64,000 nucleotides of DNA from Ramlibacter tataouinensis (GTDB lineage Bacteria; Pseudomonadota; Gammaproteobacteria; Burkholderiales; Burkholderiaceae_C). Shown here piece by piece: positions 1 to 9,419 of the stretch. The translations under genes and the position numbers were made by a program. The first letter of the stretch is position 1, and the number at the start of each line of letters is the position of its first letter. The stretch is from NCBI RefSeq assembly GCF_001580455.1, contig NZ_CP010951.1:1550001-1614000 (forward strand), read 5' to 3'. A model generated the notes under the pieces. That model was not told the origin of the DNA and searched no databases. It worked only from the letters and a program-made list of their open reading frames with translations.

Positions 1-1113
1 CAGGAACTCATGATCCGCGAGTCGGCGCGCAAGGTCGCGCAAGAGGTCGTGGCCGCCACCGCCGCCGAGCGCGACCGCACGGCCGTCTGGCCGCGCGACG
101 AGCTGAAGACCGTGGGCGCGCTCGGTTTCCTGGGCATGCTCACGCCTGAGGCCTACGGCGGCTCCGGCGCCAGCTTCGTCGAGTACTGCCTGGCGATCGA
201 GGAGTTCGCCGCCGCAGACGCCGGCTTTGCCACGTTGATGCACGTGCACAACTCGGTCGGCTTCATGATTTCGAAAGCCGGCACCGAGGCGCAGAAGCAA
301 AAGTACCTGCCGAAGCTGGCGACCGGCGAGCACATCGGCGCCTTCCTGCTGTCCGAGCCGCATGCCGGCTCCGACACCGCGGCCTTCCGCACCTTCGCGC
401 GCCGCGAGGACTCGCACTACGTGCTCAATGGCAGCAAGCAGTTCATCTCGAACGGCAGCGAAGCCGGCGTGGGACTGGTGCTGGCAGTGACCGACAAGGC
501 CGCGGGCAAGAACGGCAGCAGCCTGCTGATCGTCGACCCGAAGGCCCCGGGCTACCAGGTCGCTCGCGTCGAGCACAAGCTCGGTCAGCGTTCGGCCCAT
601 GTGGCGCAGATCCAGCTCGATGACTGCCGCGTGCCGGTGGACGATCTCATCGGCGAGGAAGGCTCCGGCTACAAGCGCATCATGGCCTCGCTGTCCGAAG
701 GGCGGGTGGCCATCGCGGCGGTGGCGATCGGCGCGGCGCGGGCGGCGCTGGAGGCCGCGGTGAAGTACGCCAAGGAGCGCGAGGCCTATGGCGCGCCCCT
801 CATCAAGCTGCAGGGCGTGGCGTTCGACCTCGCCGACATGGCCACCCGGGTCGAGGTGGCGCACCAGTTCATGCTGCATGCCGCCCGCCTGTGCGAGGCC
901 GGCATTCCCTGTGCCAAGGAGGCCTCCATGGCCAAGCTCTTTGCCAGCGAGATGGCCGAAAAGGTCTGTTCGGACGCCATTCAGATCCATGGCGGCTACG
1001 GCTACCTCACCGACTTCCCGGTGGAGCGCTACTACCGCGACGTGCGCGTGACCAAGATCTACGAAGGCACGAGCCACATCCAGAAGCTGATAATCGCGCG
1101 CAGCCTGGGCTGA
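1..1113 (+). CDS. Acyl-CoA dehydrogenase, 5' end cut by window
   Basis: Flavin-dependent dehydrogenase that introduces an alpha,beta double bond into acyl-CoA and passes electrons to ETF. The frame is open from base 1 (QEL before the first ATG at 10), and that ATG falls where family members are already inside the first helix (ELMIRESARKVA), so the true start lies upstream of the window and about 10-20 residues are missing. The last third carries the family signature QIHGGYGYLTDFPVERYYRD. The catalytic base is the Glu in YEGTSHIQ, about 16 residues from the C-terminus. Which acyl-CoA is used cannot be told from sequence alone; the short/branched-chain group fits the length. No partner gene follows; the next gene starts 147 bp on. 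Confidence 0.93.
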   Translation, partial: QELMIRESARKVAQEVVAATAAERDRTAVWPRDELKTVGALGFLGMLTPEAYGGSGASFVEYCLAIEEFAAADAGFATLMHVHNSVGFMISKAGTEAQKQKYLPKLATGEHIGAFLLSEPHAGSDTAAFRTFARREDSHYVLNGSKQFISNGSEAGVGLVLAVTDKAAGKNGSSLLIVDPKAPGYQVARVEHKLGQRSAHVAQIQLDDCRVPVDDLIGEEGSGYKRIMASLSEGRVAIAAVAIGAARAALEAAVKYAKEREAYGAPLIKLQGVAFDLADMATRVEVAHQFMLHAARLCEAGIPCAKEASMAKLFASEMAEKVCSDAIQIHGGYGYLTDFPVERYYRDVRVTKIYEGTSHIQKLIIARSLG

Positions 1114-1260
1114 CAAGCAGTACTTTCGGCGTCATGCGGTGAGGCGGGCTGTTCCTGTCCGGCCTTCAACCCGGAGGTAGGACCATGGGCCAATAGACGG
1201 CTGCCTCGCGCGTGCGGACCATCGCACGCCCGGGCAAGTGTCCGTCGAACCGAGCAGTAC

Positions 1261-2763
1261 ATGGCCCATGCATCCCGCGTTCCCTACCTTGCGCGCCAGT
1301 TCACGCCAGCGCACCCCGATCTCGCTGACGCGGCCGGAGTCCCGGCGCGCTTGGCCAACGAGCGCTACGTCGACTCGCTCGCGCGGGTCGTCTACTACTG
1401 GGGCTATCCCGCGGTGGACGCCCTGGGTCGGACCAGTGCCTGGGAAGTGATGAAGGCTGCGGGGCCCGGCGCGACGATGGGCTTGTTCCCCGGGGCGCCG
1501 AAGAACATGATGGGCTATCTCGACGACCACATGTCGCCGGCCCAGCGCAAGGTGGTCACGCCCAACAGCGACACCATCTACGGCGCCAGCTTCGCCGACC
1601 TCACCGAGGAGGCGGTGGTGGTTCAGACGCCCAGCGACGTGCCCAAGGGCCACTACTGGACGATCCAGATCTGCGACCTGTTCACCACGGTGATCCACCA
1701 GCTGGGGGCGGCCAGCAAGACGCCCGGCGGAAAGTTCCTGTTGGTGGGTCCGAACTGGAAGGGCGAGAAGCCCAAGGGATTCATCGACGTGCTGCGCATG
1801 CCGACCAATATCGCCGGCATTTTCGGGCGTAGCTTCGCGGCACACACCGACGAAGCGAAAGCACGCGCCCGGGCCGTGCTCAATCAGATCGGCTTGGTCG
1901 CGCAAAGCCGTGACCAGTCCGGGCCCTTGCACTTCGATTGCGAGGCGAGCGCGCGCAACAAGGTATTCCCGCCCGGCGTGACGCCCGAGATGGTGGCGGC
2001 CGACCCCGACATGCTTCGCGCCCGGCCGGTGAACCCCACCCAGTTCTGGGACCAGCTCGCGAAAGCGCTCGCGTCCAACCCGGAGGTCAGCGCCGATGAC
2101 GCAGCAATGGCGGCCCAGGCCCGTACGCTGTTGGCGCTGCGGGCTTCCGACGCCTCGTGGGGCGCGCTGCTCGACCGCGCCGCTCTCGCAGCCGACGCTG
2201 AACTGCACGACAGTGCCAGGTACGAACAGGTCGGCGTCGACGCGGGCGGCGGCTGGCAGCGCCAGGACAGCGGCGGTGCCTGGGGCTGCGACTGGTTCGG
2301 CCGGGCCCAGGCGGCCGTCATCTACATCTACGTCAACGACTTCCACGAGGCGATTTACTTCATCCGGGGCACCGACGACAAGGGTGCCCTGCTGCAGGGG
2401 CGCTACCGCTACACCATCACGTTCCCCAAGGGTGCGCTGCCGCCGGTCGATCGCGACCTCGGCGGCTTCTGGTCGCTGTCGATGTATGACCGCCACTACT
2501 TCATGCTCGCCAGGAGCCCCAACGGACGCACGAACATCGGCACGGTGAACCTCGACGCCGACGAGCTGAAGTTCGCCGCCGATGGCTCGCTGACATTGCA
2601 CCTGTCCCATGCGGCGCCTTCCGGCAAGGACGATCAGGCGAACTGGCTGCCGGCGCCCGAAGACCAGTTCGCGCTGCTGGTGCGGGCTTATGTGCCCACG
2701 AAAGCACTGCTGGAAGGCAGTTACAGCCTGCCGAACGTGGTGCGTGCCAAGGCATTGCCATAG
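1261..2763 (+). CDS. DUF1254/DUF1214 domain protein (first of a tandem pair)
   Basis: A 500-residue protein with an N-terminal DUF1254 region (VVYYWGYPAVDALGR near residue 40, then the typical VTPNSDTIYGASFADL near residue 100) and a C-terminal DUF1214 region (GFWSLSMYDRHYFMLA). The family is widespread in proteobacteria; its biochemical role is not established to my knowledge. No signal peptide is evident at this ATG, which is preceded only by a weak purine stretch, so the start is uncertain. It ends 9 bp before the start of the next gene, which has the same domain pair, so the two are probably co-transcribed paralogues. Confidence 0.85.
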   Translation: MAHASRVPYLARQFTPAHPDLADAAGVPARLANERYVDSLARVVYYWGYPAVDALGRTSAWEVMKAAGPGATMGLFPGAPKNMMGYLDDHMSPAQRKVVTPNSDTIYGASFADLTEEAVVVQTPSDVPKGHYWTIQICDLFTTVIHQLGAASKTPGGKFLLVGPNWKGEKPKGFIDVLRMPTNIAGIFGRSFAAHTDEAKARARAVLNQIGLVAQSRDQSGPLHFDCEASARNKVFPPGVTPEMVAADPDMLRARPVNPTQFWDQLAKALASNPEVSADDAAMAAQARTLLALRASDASWGALLDRAALAADAELHDSARYEQVGVDAGGGWQRQDSGGAWGCDWFGRAQAAVIYIYVNDFHEAIYFIRGTDDKGALLQGRYRYTITFPKGALPPVDRDLGGFWSLSMYDRHYFMLARSPNGRTNIGTVNLDADELKFAADGSLTLHLSHAAPSGKDDQANWLPAPEDQFALLVRAYVPTKALLEGSYSLPNVVRAKALP

Positions 2764-2772
2764 GAGAGATTG

Positions 2773-4020
2773 ATGAAATCAGCACCGACGGATCAAGAGA
2801 TCAGCGATGCCTATATCTACCTGCTCAGTCGCCTGCTCGTGCTGCGGCAGCAGCAGCTGGATTTCAAGCAAGGCTTCCAGTGGAACCAGCTCATTCACCG
2901 CAAACCCGGCGAGGTCGACTGGCCCAATCCCAATCTCGATGTCGCGTACTCCGAAGCCTGGGTGGCCGTCGATGAGAAAAGCTGCGCCTTGGTTACGGTG
3001 CCGAAGGTCACCGGCCGCTACTACACTGTGCAATTCCTCAACGGCTGGGGCGAAACGGTGGCCAACCTCAACGAACGCCTGTTTCCCCAGCACCCGCACG
3101 GACAGTTTGCCGTGTGCCTGAAGGGCAGCAAGCTTGATCTGCCCGCCGGCGTTCAGCGCGTCGATGTGCCGGTCAAATGCATGCGCGTGCTGTCGCGCGT
3201 CGAACTAGGCACGAATTGGGAGGAGGCGGTCGCGCTGCAGCGGCAGTTCGAGATCCGCCCCAGCGGCCAGCCGGCACTGCCGGCCGTGCCGCAGACCGTG
3301 ATGTTCGAGCTGGCTGCCCTGCCAGGTGTCGAGGCCTTCGATTCGGCCGTGCTGGCCCTCGACAGCGAGGCCGACATCAACCCGGGCATGGACGCACTGC
3401 AGGCCGCAACGCGCGCCATCGCCGAGGCCATCAAGGACCCGAGCGAGCGTCAGCGCATCGACCAGGTGATCCGCGCGAAAGCGTTCGCCGATTTCAAGAA
3501 GGCACTGCCCAACGTCGGGCACGGCAAGGTGAGCAACGGCTGGGCACTGCCGTCGACCTCGGGTGCCTACGGCGGCGACTGGCTGGTGCGTACGCTGGTC
3601 AACTACGCCGGCATCTGGGCCAACACGCCCGAAGAGGTCATCTACTACAAGGCATTCGCGGATCAGGCCGGCGGCCCGCTGTCGGGCGACCACGCGTACA
3701 CCCTGCACTTCACGAAGGAACAGCTGCCGGCGCAATTCGCGACCCACTTCTGGTCGGTGATCGCTGTCGACACGGTCGAGCGACGCGTGCTGCCCAATGC
3801 GTTGAAGCGATACTTGCTCAACAAGGAGTCGAAGCTGCAATACGATCCGGATGGCTCACTGACACTGCACTTCGCCGATGCACAGCCGAAGGATGCACCC
3901 CAGGGCAACTGGCTGCCCACGCCCAAGGGCAAGGACTACAACCTGACCTTCCGGTTCTATCGGCCCAAGGGTGCTGTCGCAGCACGCAGTTTCTTTCCGC
4001 CGCCGCTCGTCGCCCAATGA
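2773..4020 (+). CDS. DUF1254/DUF1214 domain protein (second of the pair)
   Basis: A 415-residue paralogue of the upstream gene. The start is ATG 2773: a Shine-Dalgarno AGGAGA lies 6-7 bases upstream, overlapping the stop of the previous gene. The N-terminal half shows the DUF1254 pattern (WPNPNLDVAYSEAWVAVDE, then TGRYYTVQFLNGWGE). The C-terminal half shows DUF1214 features (FWSVIAVDTVERRVLPN, LHFADAQPKD, GNWLPTPKG). It is shorter than its neighbour because it begins closer to the first domain. Function is unknown; the pairing suggests the two products act together or are diverging duplicates. Confidence 0.85.
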   Translation: MKSAPTDQEISDAYIYLLSRLLVLRQQQLDFKQGFQWNQLIHRKPGEVDWPNPNLDVAYSEAWVAVDEKSCALVTVPKVTGRYYTVQFLNGWGETVANLNERLFPQHPHGQFAVCLKGSKLDLPAGVQRVDVPVKCMRVLSRVELGTNWEEAVALQRQFEIRPSGQPALPAVPQTVMFELAALPGVEAFDSAVLALDSEADINPGMDALQAATRAIAEAIKDPSERQRIDQVIRAKAFADFKKALPNVGHGKVSNGWALPSTSGAYGGDWLVRTLVNYAGIWANTPEEVIYYKAFADQAGGPLSGDHAYTLHFTKEQLPAQFATHFWSVIAVDTVERRVLPNALKRYLLNKESKLQYDPDGSLTLHFADAQPKDAPQGNWLPTPKGKDYNLTFRFYRPKGAVAARSFFPPPLVAQ

Positions 4021-4572
4021 GTTCGCCACCCGTACCGGCGCCTTCGACACGCGTAGCGCTTACGAGATCAAGGGGCTGAACGACAAGGCAAGGTATTGAC
4101 GCAGGCGATCATCGCGTGATGACCCAAGTACGCGTTCGCATCAACACGAGTTCGTGAGTGGCATCGGCTGGCGTCCAGTTCGTCACATTGGTCACTTCGC
4201 CAAGAGGCTTCAGGCTGAATCTCTCGTCAATGACTTGGGGCACTGACTTACCCTCCTCCGCCGCGATAACACACACCGAAGTCCACTTCTTTTCCGGCAT
4301 CCCGTAGAGCGTTCCGTTAATGCTCAGGTATTTCATGGACTTCCCAGCCATGGGGTCCCGCTGCTCCGACAGGAAATCCTATCGCCGCAGTGCTAGAAGA
4401 GATCGAGTCTGCTCTGCGCCGCCACGTTGGAAGCAAATCGCTTGCGTCCGTGTAGGTGATGTGCGATCCAGCGTGGGCGAGGCACGCAAGCCGTTGACCC
4501 GTTCGGGGTCAGAAACAGGGTGAGGCGAAAACGGGCTACACCACGAGGCCCGACGCAACCCGTTGAAATCAT
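4021..4572. other. Gene-poor stretch of lower GC next to a tRNA 3' end
   Basis: This 552-bp interval reads less GC-rich than the surrounding genes and contains only one plausible small ORF (4109-4351, minus). Immediately after the previous stop, a frame stays open for 26 codons (GAG at 4019 to TGA at 4097-4099) and looks like the tail of a lost gene. Other frames running into the tRNA have no coding character. The interval ends exactly at the CCA end of the tRNA on the minus strand, a usual integration site. It may be a remnant of an inserted element, but no integrase or duplicated tRNA end was seen. Confidence 0.4.
4109..4351 (-). CDS. Small hypothetical protein
   Basis: An 80-residue ORF in the lower-GC stretch. 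It has no family I recognise, no signal peptide, no membrane segment and no cysteine pair. The sequence is a plausible globular mix (VCVIAAEEGKSVPQVIDERF; HELVLMRTRTWVITR). A weak GGAGC lies upstream of the ATG at 4351, and a second in-frame ATG follows at residue 6. Its neighbours are unrelated (DUF1254 genes on the other strand, a tRNA and hrcA). It could be a genuine accessory gene, a fragment of one, or a chance ORF. Confidence 0.35.
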   Translation of the reverse strand: MAGKSMKYLSINGTLYGMPEKKWTSVCVIAAEEGKSVPQVIDERFSLKPLGEVTNVTNWTPADATHELVLMRTRTWVITR

Positions 4573-4649
<77 letters not shown>

Positions 4650-4671
4650 GACCGGGTGCGATTGTAGGTCG

Positions 4672-5673
4672 CTACTGCTTGTGGCTCAGCGCGTTGCTCA
4701 CCAGCTTGGCGGTGATGTCCACGATCTGGATCATGCGGTCGTAGGGCATTCGGGTGGGGCCGATCACGCCCAGCGTGCCCACCACCTGGCCGTCCACCTC
4801 GTACGGGGCGCTGACGACCGAAAGCTCCTCGAAGGGCACCACCTGGCTCTCGCCGCCGATGAAGATGCGCACGCCCGCGGCCTGCGAGGAGATGTCGAGC
4901 AAGCGCATGAGCTGCGCCTTCTGCTCGAACAGCTCGAAGGCGCGCCGCAGGTGGCTCATGTCGCTGGAGAAGTCGCTCACAGCCAACAGGTTGCGCTCGC
5001 CCGAAATCACGACTTCGTCCTGCTCGCGCAGCGCCTCGGAGCTGACCTGCACCGCGGTCTGCATCAGGGTGGCGATCTCGGCGCGCAGCTTTTCCACTTC
5101 GCCCTTGAGGCGCTCGCGCACGTCCTCGATGGCGAGGCCCGCATAGTGCGTGTTCAGGAAGTTGGAGGCCTCGATCAACTGCGACTGGGTGTAGTCGGTG
5201 GCGGTGAACACCACCCGGTTCTGCACGTCGCCGTCGGGCGAGACCATGATCACCAGCAGCCGCTTTTCCGACAGCCGCAGGAATTCGATGTGGCGAAACA
5301 CCGAGGTGCGGCGCGGCGCCATCACCACGCCGACGAACTGCGACAGGTTGGACAGCAGCTGCGCCGCATTGGCGATCACCTTCTGCGGCTGGTCCGGCCG
5401 CAGGCTGGGCGCCTGCATCTGCTCGCGCTGCGCCGTGAGCATGGTGTCCACGAAAAGCCGGTAGCCGCGCGCCGTGGGAATGCGCCCGGCCGAGGTATGG
5501 GGGCTGGCGATGAGCCCGAGCTCCTCGAGATCGGCCATCACGTTTCGGATGGTGGCCGGGGACAGCTCCAGCCCCGACGCACGCGAAAGGGTGCGCGAAC
5601 CCACCGGCTGGCCTTCGGCGATGTAACGCTCGACCAGGGCTTTCAACAGCAACTTGGCGCGGTCATCGAGCAT
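4672..5673 (-). CDS. hrcA: Heat-inducible transcription repressor HrcA
   Basis: A 333-residue repressor that binds CIRCE operators of chaperone genes. The N-terminal winged helix is clear ([18 protein letters not shown] near residues 13-30, [16 protein letters not shown] near 40-55, [18 protein letters not shown] near 58-75). The GAF-like core and C-terminal region follow ([25 protein letters not shown]). The ATG at 5673 gives the usual family N-terminus [15 protein letters not shown]. It is transcribed divergently from nadK with a 93-bp gap in which I see no CIRCE site, so no autoregulation is evident. A perfect CIRCE does occur in this window, in front of rpoH (36176-36202). Confidence 0.96.
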   Translation of the reverse strand: MLDDRAKLLLKALVERYIAEGQPVGSRTLSRASGLELSPATIRNVMADLEELGLIASPHTSAGRIPTARGYRLFVDTMLTAQREQMQAPSLRPDQPQKVIANAAQLLSNLSQFVGVVMAPRRTSVFRHIEFLRLSEKRLLVIMVSPDGDVQNRVVFTATDYTQSQLIEASNFLNTHYAGLAIEDVRERLKGEVEKLRAEIATLMQTAVQVSSEALREQDEVVISGERNLLAVSDFSSDMSHLRRAFELFEQKAQLMRLLDISSQAAGVRIFIGGESQVVPFEELSVVSAPYEVDGQVVGTLGVIGPTRMPYDRMIQIVDITAKLVSNALSHKQ

Positions 5674-5766
5674 GTCGATAGGATTTTAGCGACAGGGTCA
5701 GCCAATGGCGGCATGAATCCACGGTTCCCATTAGATGGGCAGCCCGTTTGATGATGTAATTTGCCC

Positions 5767-6663
5767 ATGAAACCCCTGTTCCGCCAGGTGGCCCTGATCG
5801 GCAAGTACCCCGCCGCCGTCGCGGGTTCGCAGGCCGCGACCATCCGCGCCGCGCTGGAGGACATCGCCAATTTCGTCGCCTCCCGGGGTTGCGAGGTGGT
5901 GCTGGAGCGGGAGACCGCCGCCGCCTCGGGCCTGACCGGTTACGCCAGCCTGGACGTGCCGGGCATCGGCGAGCACTGCGACCTGGTGCTGGTGGTCGGC
6001 GGCGACGGCACCATGCTGGGCATTGGGCGGCAGCTGGCGCGCTTCGGCGTGCCGCTGATCGGCATCAACCATGGCCGCCTCGGGTTCATCACCGACATCC
6101 CGCTCGGGCGCTTCCGCACCGCGCTTGAGCCCATGCTCGCGGGCCAGTTCGAGGAGGACCACCGCAGCATGATGCAGGCCAGCGTGGTGCGCGACGGCGA
6201 GTGCGTGTTCGAGGCCACCGCCCTGAACGACGTCGTGGTGCACCGCGGCACGACCTCGGGTATGGTCGAGCTGCGAGTCGAGGTCGACGGCCATTTCGTG
6301 GCCAACCAGCGCGCCGACGGCCTGATCGTGGCCTCGCCCACCGGCTCCACCGCCTACTCGCTGTCGGCCGGCGGCCCACTGCTTCATCCGTCCGCGCCGG
6401 GCTGGGTGCTGGCGCCGATCGCGCCGCACACCCTGTCGAACCGGCCCATCGTGCTGCCCGACGCCGCCGAGGTCACGATCGAGCTGGTGTCCGGGCGCGA
6501 TGCCAGCGCCAATTTCGACATGCAGTCGCTCGCCTCGCTGCTGCACGGCGACCGCATCACGGTCAAGCGCTCGCAGCACCGGGTGCGCTTCCTGCACCCG
6601 CACGGCTGGAACTATTTCGACACCCTGCGCAAGAAGATGCACTGGAACGAGGGACATTCCTGA
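5767..6663 (+). CDS. nadK: NAD kinase
   Basis: Phosphorylates NAD+ to NADP+ using ATP or polyphosphate; cytoplasmic, 298 residues. The diagnostic GGDGT lies near residue 78 ([13 protein letters not shown]). The NAD-binding NDVVVHRG and the [15 protein letters not shown] signature follow in the usual order. I chose ATG 5767 over the in-frame TTG 5761, since [14 protein letters not shown] matches the family start. The stop overlaps the recN start by one base (TGATG), so nadK, recN and probably rapZ form one transcription unit. It is divergent from hrcA, an arrangement common in Burkholderiales. Confidence 0.96.
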   Translation: MKPLFRQVALIGKYPAAVAGSQAATIRAALEDIANFVASRGCEVVLERETAAASGLTGYASLDVPGIGEHCDLVLVVGGDGTMLGIGRQLARFGVPLIGINHGRLGFITDIPLGRFRTALEPMLAGQFEEDHRSMMQASVVRDGECVFEATALNDVVVHRGTTSGMVELRVEVDGHFVANQRADGLIVASPTGSTAYSLSAGGPLLHPSAPGWVLAPIAPHTLSNRPIVLPDAAEVTIELVSGRDASANFDMQSLASLLHGDRITVKRSQHRVRFLHPHGWNYFDTLRKKMHWNEGHS

Positions 6664-8336
6664 TGGCTTTGCGCCGTATCTCGCTGCGCGACTTCGTGAT
6701 CGTGCGCGAACTCGAACTCGACCTGGAATCGGGTTTTTCCGTCCTCACCGGCGAGACCGGCGCCGGCAAGTCCATCCTGGTGGATGCGCTGCAGCTGGCG
6801 CTGGGCGAACGCGCCGATGCCGGCGTGGTGCGCGAAGGCGCGGCCCGGGCCGAGATCAGCGCTGAATTCGATGGCGTGCCCGCGCCGCTGGCGGCCTGGC
6901 TGCAGGACGCCGGCTTCGATGACGACGAGGCGCTGCTGCTTCGCCGCAGCGTCGACAAGCAGGGCAAGAGCCGCGCATGGATCAACGGCAGCCCGGCCAC
7001 CGCCACGCAACTGCGCGAACTGGCCGACCTGCTGGTGGACATCCACGGGCAACACGCCTGGCAGAGCCTGACCCGGCCCGACGCCGTGCGCGGCCTGCTC
7101 GATGCCTACGCCGGCGTGGACACACAGCCCATGTTGAAGGCCTGGCAGCGCTGGCGTGACGCCCAGAAGACGCTGGCCGAGGCCCGCGCCGCGCAGGACT
7201 CGCTGCAGCGCGAACGCGAGCGCCTCGCCTGGCAGATCGGCGAAGTGGACAAGCTCGCGCCGGGCGCCGACGAGTGGGACGAACTCAATGCCAGCCACAC
7301 GCGGCTGGCCAACGCCCAGTCGCTGCTGGAAGCGGCGCAAGGCGCGATCGAAACGCTGGAAGGCGACGACCACGGCGCCACGCGCGCGCTGTCGCAAGGC
7401 ATGAACCTGCTGCAGGCGCAGGAAGGGATCGAGCCGGCGTTTCGCGAGATCGCGCAGGTGCTGGCGTCCAGCCTGGCGCAGGCGGAAGACGCGGCGCATT
7501 CGCTGCACGCCTGGCTGCGCAAGACCGAACTCGACCCGGCGCGCCTGGCCGAACTCGACGAGCGCATGTCGCTGTGGGTGTCGCTGGCGCGCCGCTACAA
7601 GCGCACGCCGCCCGAGCTGCCCGCCTTGCTCGCCGCCTGGAAGGAGGAGCTCGGCCGGTTGGACGCGGCCGCCGACCTGGCCGCGCTGGAAGCGGCCGAG
7701 AAGCAGGCCGCCGATGCTTACCAGCGCGACGCCGGCACCGTGTCGAAGGCGCGCGCCAAGTCCGCGCCGCAGTTGGCCAAGGCGGTGACGCAGGCCATGC
7801 AGGGGCTGGGCATGCAGGGCGGGCGTTTCGAGGTGCACTTGCAGTCCGGCGCCGAGCCGCAGCAATGCGGGCTGGAGGACATCGCCTTCCTGGTGGCGGG
7901 GCACGCCGGCAGCACGCCGCGGCCAGTGGGCAAGGTGGCTTCCGGCGGCGAGCTGTCACGCATTGCGCTGGCGATCGCCGTCACGACCAGCCGGCTGGGT
8001 GCGGCGCAGACGCTGATCTTCGACGAAGTCGATTCCGGGGTCGGCGGCGCGGTGGCCGAGACGGTGGGCCGGCTGATGAAGCAGCTGGGCCGCGACCGGC
8101 AGGTGCTGGCAGTGACGCACCTGCCGCAAGTCGCCGCCTGCGCCGACCACCACCTGGTCGTCGCGAAAAGGAGCGACGCCGGCGGCCCCTCGAGCAGCGT
8201 GGCCCCGGTGCAGGGCGAGCAGCGGGTCGCCGAGGTCGCGCGCATGCTGGGCGGCGAACGCCTGTCGGGCACGACGCTGGCGCACGCCAAGGAAATGCTG
8301 TCCACCGGCGGCGCCGCGGCACCGGCCGGCAGGTAG
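6663..8336 (+). CDS. recN: DNA repair protein RecN
   Basis: An SMC-like ATPase acting early in double-strand break repair. It has 557 residues, normal for the family. Walker A is GETGAGKS at residues 30-37. Two coiled-coil stretches rich in Ala, Glu and Arg occupy the middle. The ABC signature [13 protein letters not shown] and Walker [14 protein letters not shown] lie in the C-terminal third, followed by [14 protein letters not shown]. The start ATG 6663 overlaps the nadK stop. Codon composition matches its neighbours. I saw no LexA-type box directly upstream, as expected for an internal operon gene, although one could lie before nadK. Confidence 0.96.
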   Translation: MALRRISLRDFVIVRELELDLESGFSVLTGETGAGKSILVDALQLALGERADAGVVREGAARAEISAEFDGVPAPLAAWLQDAGFDDDEALLLRRSVDKQGKSRAWINGSPATATQLRELADLLVDIHGQHAWQSLTRPDAVRGLLDAYAGVDTQPMLKAWQRWRDAQKTLAEARAAQDSLQRERERLAWQIGEVDKLAPGADEWDELNASHTRLANAQSLLEAAQGAIETLEGDDHGATRALSQGMNLLQAQEGIEPAFREIAQVLASSLAQAEDAAHSLHAWLRKTELDPARLAELDERMSLWVSLARRYKRTPPELPALLAAWKEELGRLDAAADLAALEAAEKQAADAYQRDAGTVSKARAKSAPQLAKAVTQAMQGLGMQGGRFEVHLQSGAEPQQCGLEDIAFLVAGHAGSTPRPVGKVASGGELSRIALAIAVTTSRLGAAQTLIFDEVDSGVGGAVAETVGRLMKQLGRDRQVLAVTHLPQVAACADHHLVVAKRSDAGGPSSSVAPVQGEQRVAEVARMLGGERLSGTTLAHAKEMLSTGGAAAPAGR

Positions 8337-8350
8337 CGCAGGGGCCGGCC

Positions 8351-9241
8351 GTGACGCTCGAAGTGGTGCTGATCACCGGCATGTCGGGCTCCGGCAAGTC
8401 GGTCGCGCTGCACGCGCTGGAGGACGCCGGCTACTACTGCGTGGACAACCTCCCGCCGGAGCTGCTGCAGTCCTTCGTGGCGCTGGAGCAGCAGACCGGC
8501 GCCGAGCGCGTGGCGATCGCCATCGACGTGCGCAGCGCCACGTCGCTGCCGCTGGTGCCGCGGCAGTTGCGCGAGTTCAAGAACCAGGGCGTGAAGGTCC
8601 GCCCGCTCTTCCTCGACGCCACCACCGAGACGCTGGTGCGCCGCTTCTCCGAGACGCGCCGTCGGCATCCGCTGTCGGGCCACCGGTCCGAGGATGCCAG
8701 CCATGTCGCGCACGACCGCCGGCACGCGCTGGTGGACGCGATCGAACTCGAGCGGGAGCTGCTGTCCGACCTGCGCGAGCAGGCCCATGTGCTCGACACC
8801 AGCGTGATCCGGCCCTCGCAGCTGCAGGCGCACGTGAAATCGTTGCTGTCCGCGCCGATCAGCCAGCTGACGCTGGTGTTCGAGTCCTTCGCCTTCAAGC
8901 GCGGCATCCCGGTGGACGCCGACTATGTGTTCGACGTGCGCATGCTGCCCAACCCGCACTACGAGCCGGCGCTCAAGGACCTCACCGGGCGCGACGAGCC
9001 GGTGGTGAAGTTCCTGGAGCAGCACGCCGACGTCGAGCGGATGTACAGCCACATCGAGCAGTTCCTCAACCACTGGCTGGAGCCGCTGGCGCGCGATCAC
9101 CGCAGCTACGTCACGGTGGCGATCGGCTGCACCGGCGGCCAGCACCGGTCGGTGTTTTTGGTCGAGAAACTGGCGCGCTCGTTCGGCGAGCGCTGGATCA
9201 CGCTCAAGCGCCACCGCGAACTCGACGCAGTCGCGCCCTGA
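8351..9241 (+). CDS. rapZ: RNase adapter / nucleotide-binding protein RapZ
   Basis: A 296-residue P-loop protein of the RapZ/YvcJ family. In enterobacteria RapZ directs RNase E to the GlmZ sRNA; in betaproteobacteria the role is less clear. Walker A GMSGSGKS lies near residues 10-17, followed by [18 protein letters not shown]. The C-terminal domain carries the invariant [17 protein letters not shown]. The start is GTG 8351, 14 bp after the recN stop; [17 protein letters not shown] is the family N-terminus and no ATG is available at the right place. It ends at a convergent junction with mutY that is filled by REP-like repeats. Confidence 0.94.
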   Translation: MTLEVVLITGMSGSGKSVALHALEDAGYYCVDNLPPELLQSFVALEQQTGAERVAIAIDVRSATSLPLVPRQLREFKNQGVKVRPLFLDATTETLVRRFSETRRRHPLSGHRSEDASHVAHDRRHALVDAIELERELLSDLREQAHVLDTSVIRPSQLQAHVKSLLSAPISQLTLVFESFAFKRGIPVDADYVFDVRMLPNPHYEPALKDLTGRDEPVVKFLEQHADVERMYSHIEQFLNHWLEPLARDHRSYVTVAIGCTGGQHRSVFLVEKLARSFGERWITLKRHRELDAVAP

Positions 9242-9249
9242 CGGATCTG

Positions 9250-9419
9250 TCCCTCGCCCGAACCCTCACCCCAACCCTCTCCCGCGAGCGGGAGAGGGAG
9301 CAAGGCATCCAGGTCCTGATACTTCACTCCCTTCTCCTGGGGTGAGGGCAGCGGCACCCAGGTCCTGAGGGCTCGCTCCCTCTCCCCTCGGGGAGAGGGC
9401 GGGGGTGAGGGCAGCGGCC
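9250..9419. repeat. REP-like palindromic repeat cluster at a convergent junction
   Basis: This cluster fills the gap between the converging rapZ and mutY genes. A perfect hairpin CCCTCTCCCGC / GCGGGAGAGGG lies near 9275-9299. A second, CCCTCTCCCC / GGGGAGAGGG, lies near 9378-9399. Between and after them, a unit of about 64 bp is repeated imperfectly: CCAGGTCCTGA, then a pyrimidine-rich stretch, then GGGTGAGGGCAGCGGC (near 9340 and again near 9403). The related motif CCCTCACCCC...GGGAGAGGGAG recurs at 22811-22852, so this is a dispersed family. It could act as a bidirectional terminator, although no U-tract follows the stems. Confidence 0.7.

Noticed and set aside
1132..2610. Long minus-strand ORF over the first DUF1254 gene (492 codons)
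   Set aside because: Shadow frame typical of high-GC DNA; Val/Gly/Arg/His-rich composition with no recognisable domain.
4019..4099. 26-codon open frame after the second DUF1254 gene, possibly the tail of a lost gene
   Set aside because: Too short and without a start; noted in the gene-poor interval but not called as a gene or pseudogene.
5674..5766. Possible CIRCE site between hrcA and nadK
   Set aside because: No TTAGCACTC or GAGTGCTAA half-site was found in the interval.
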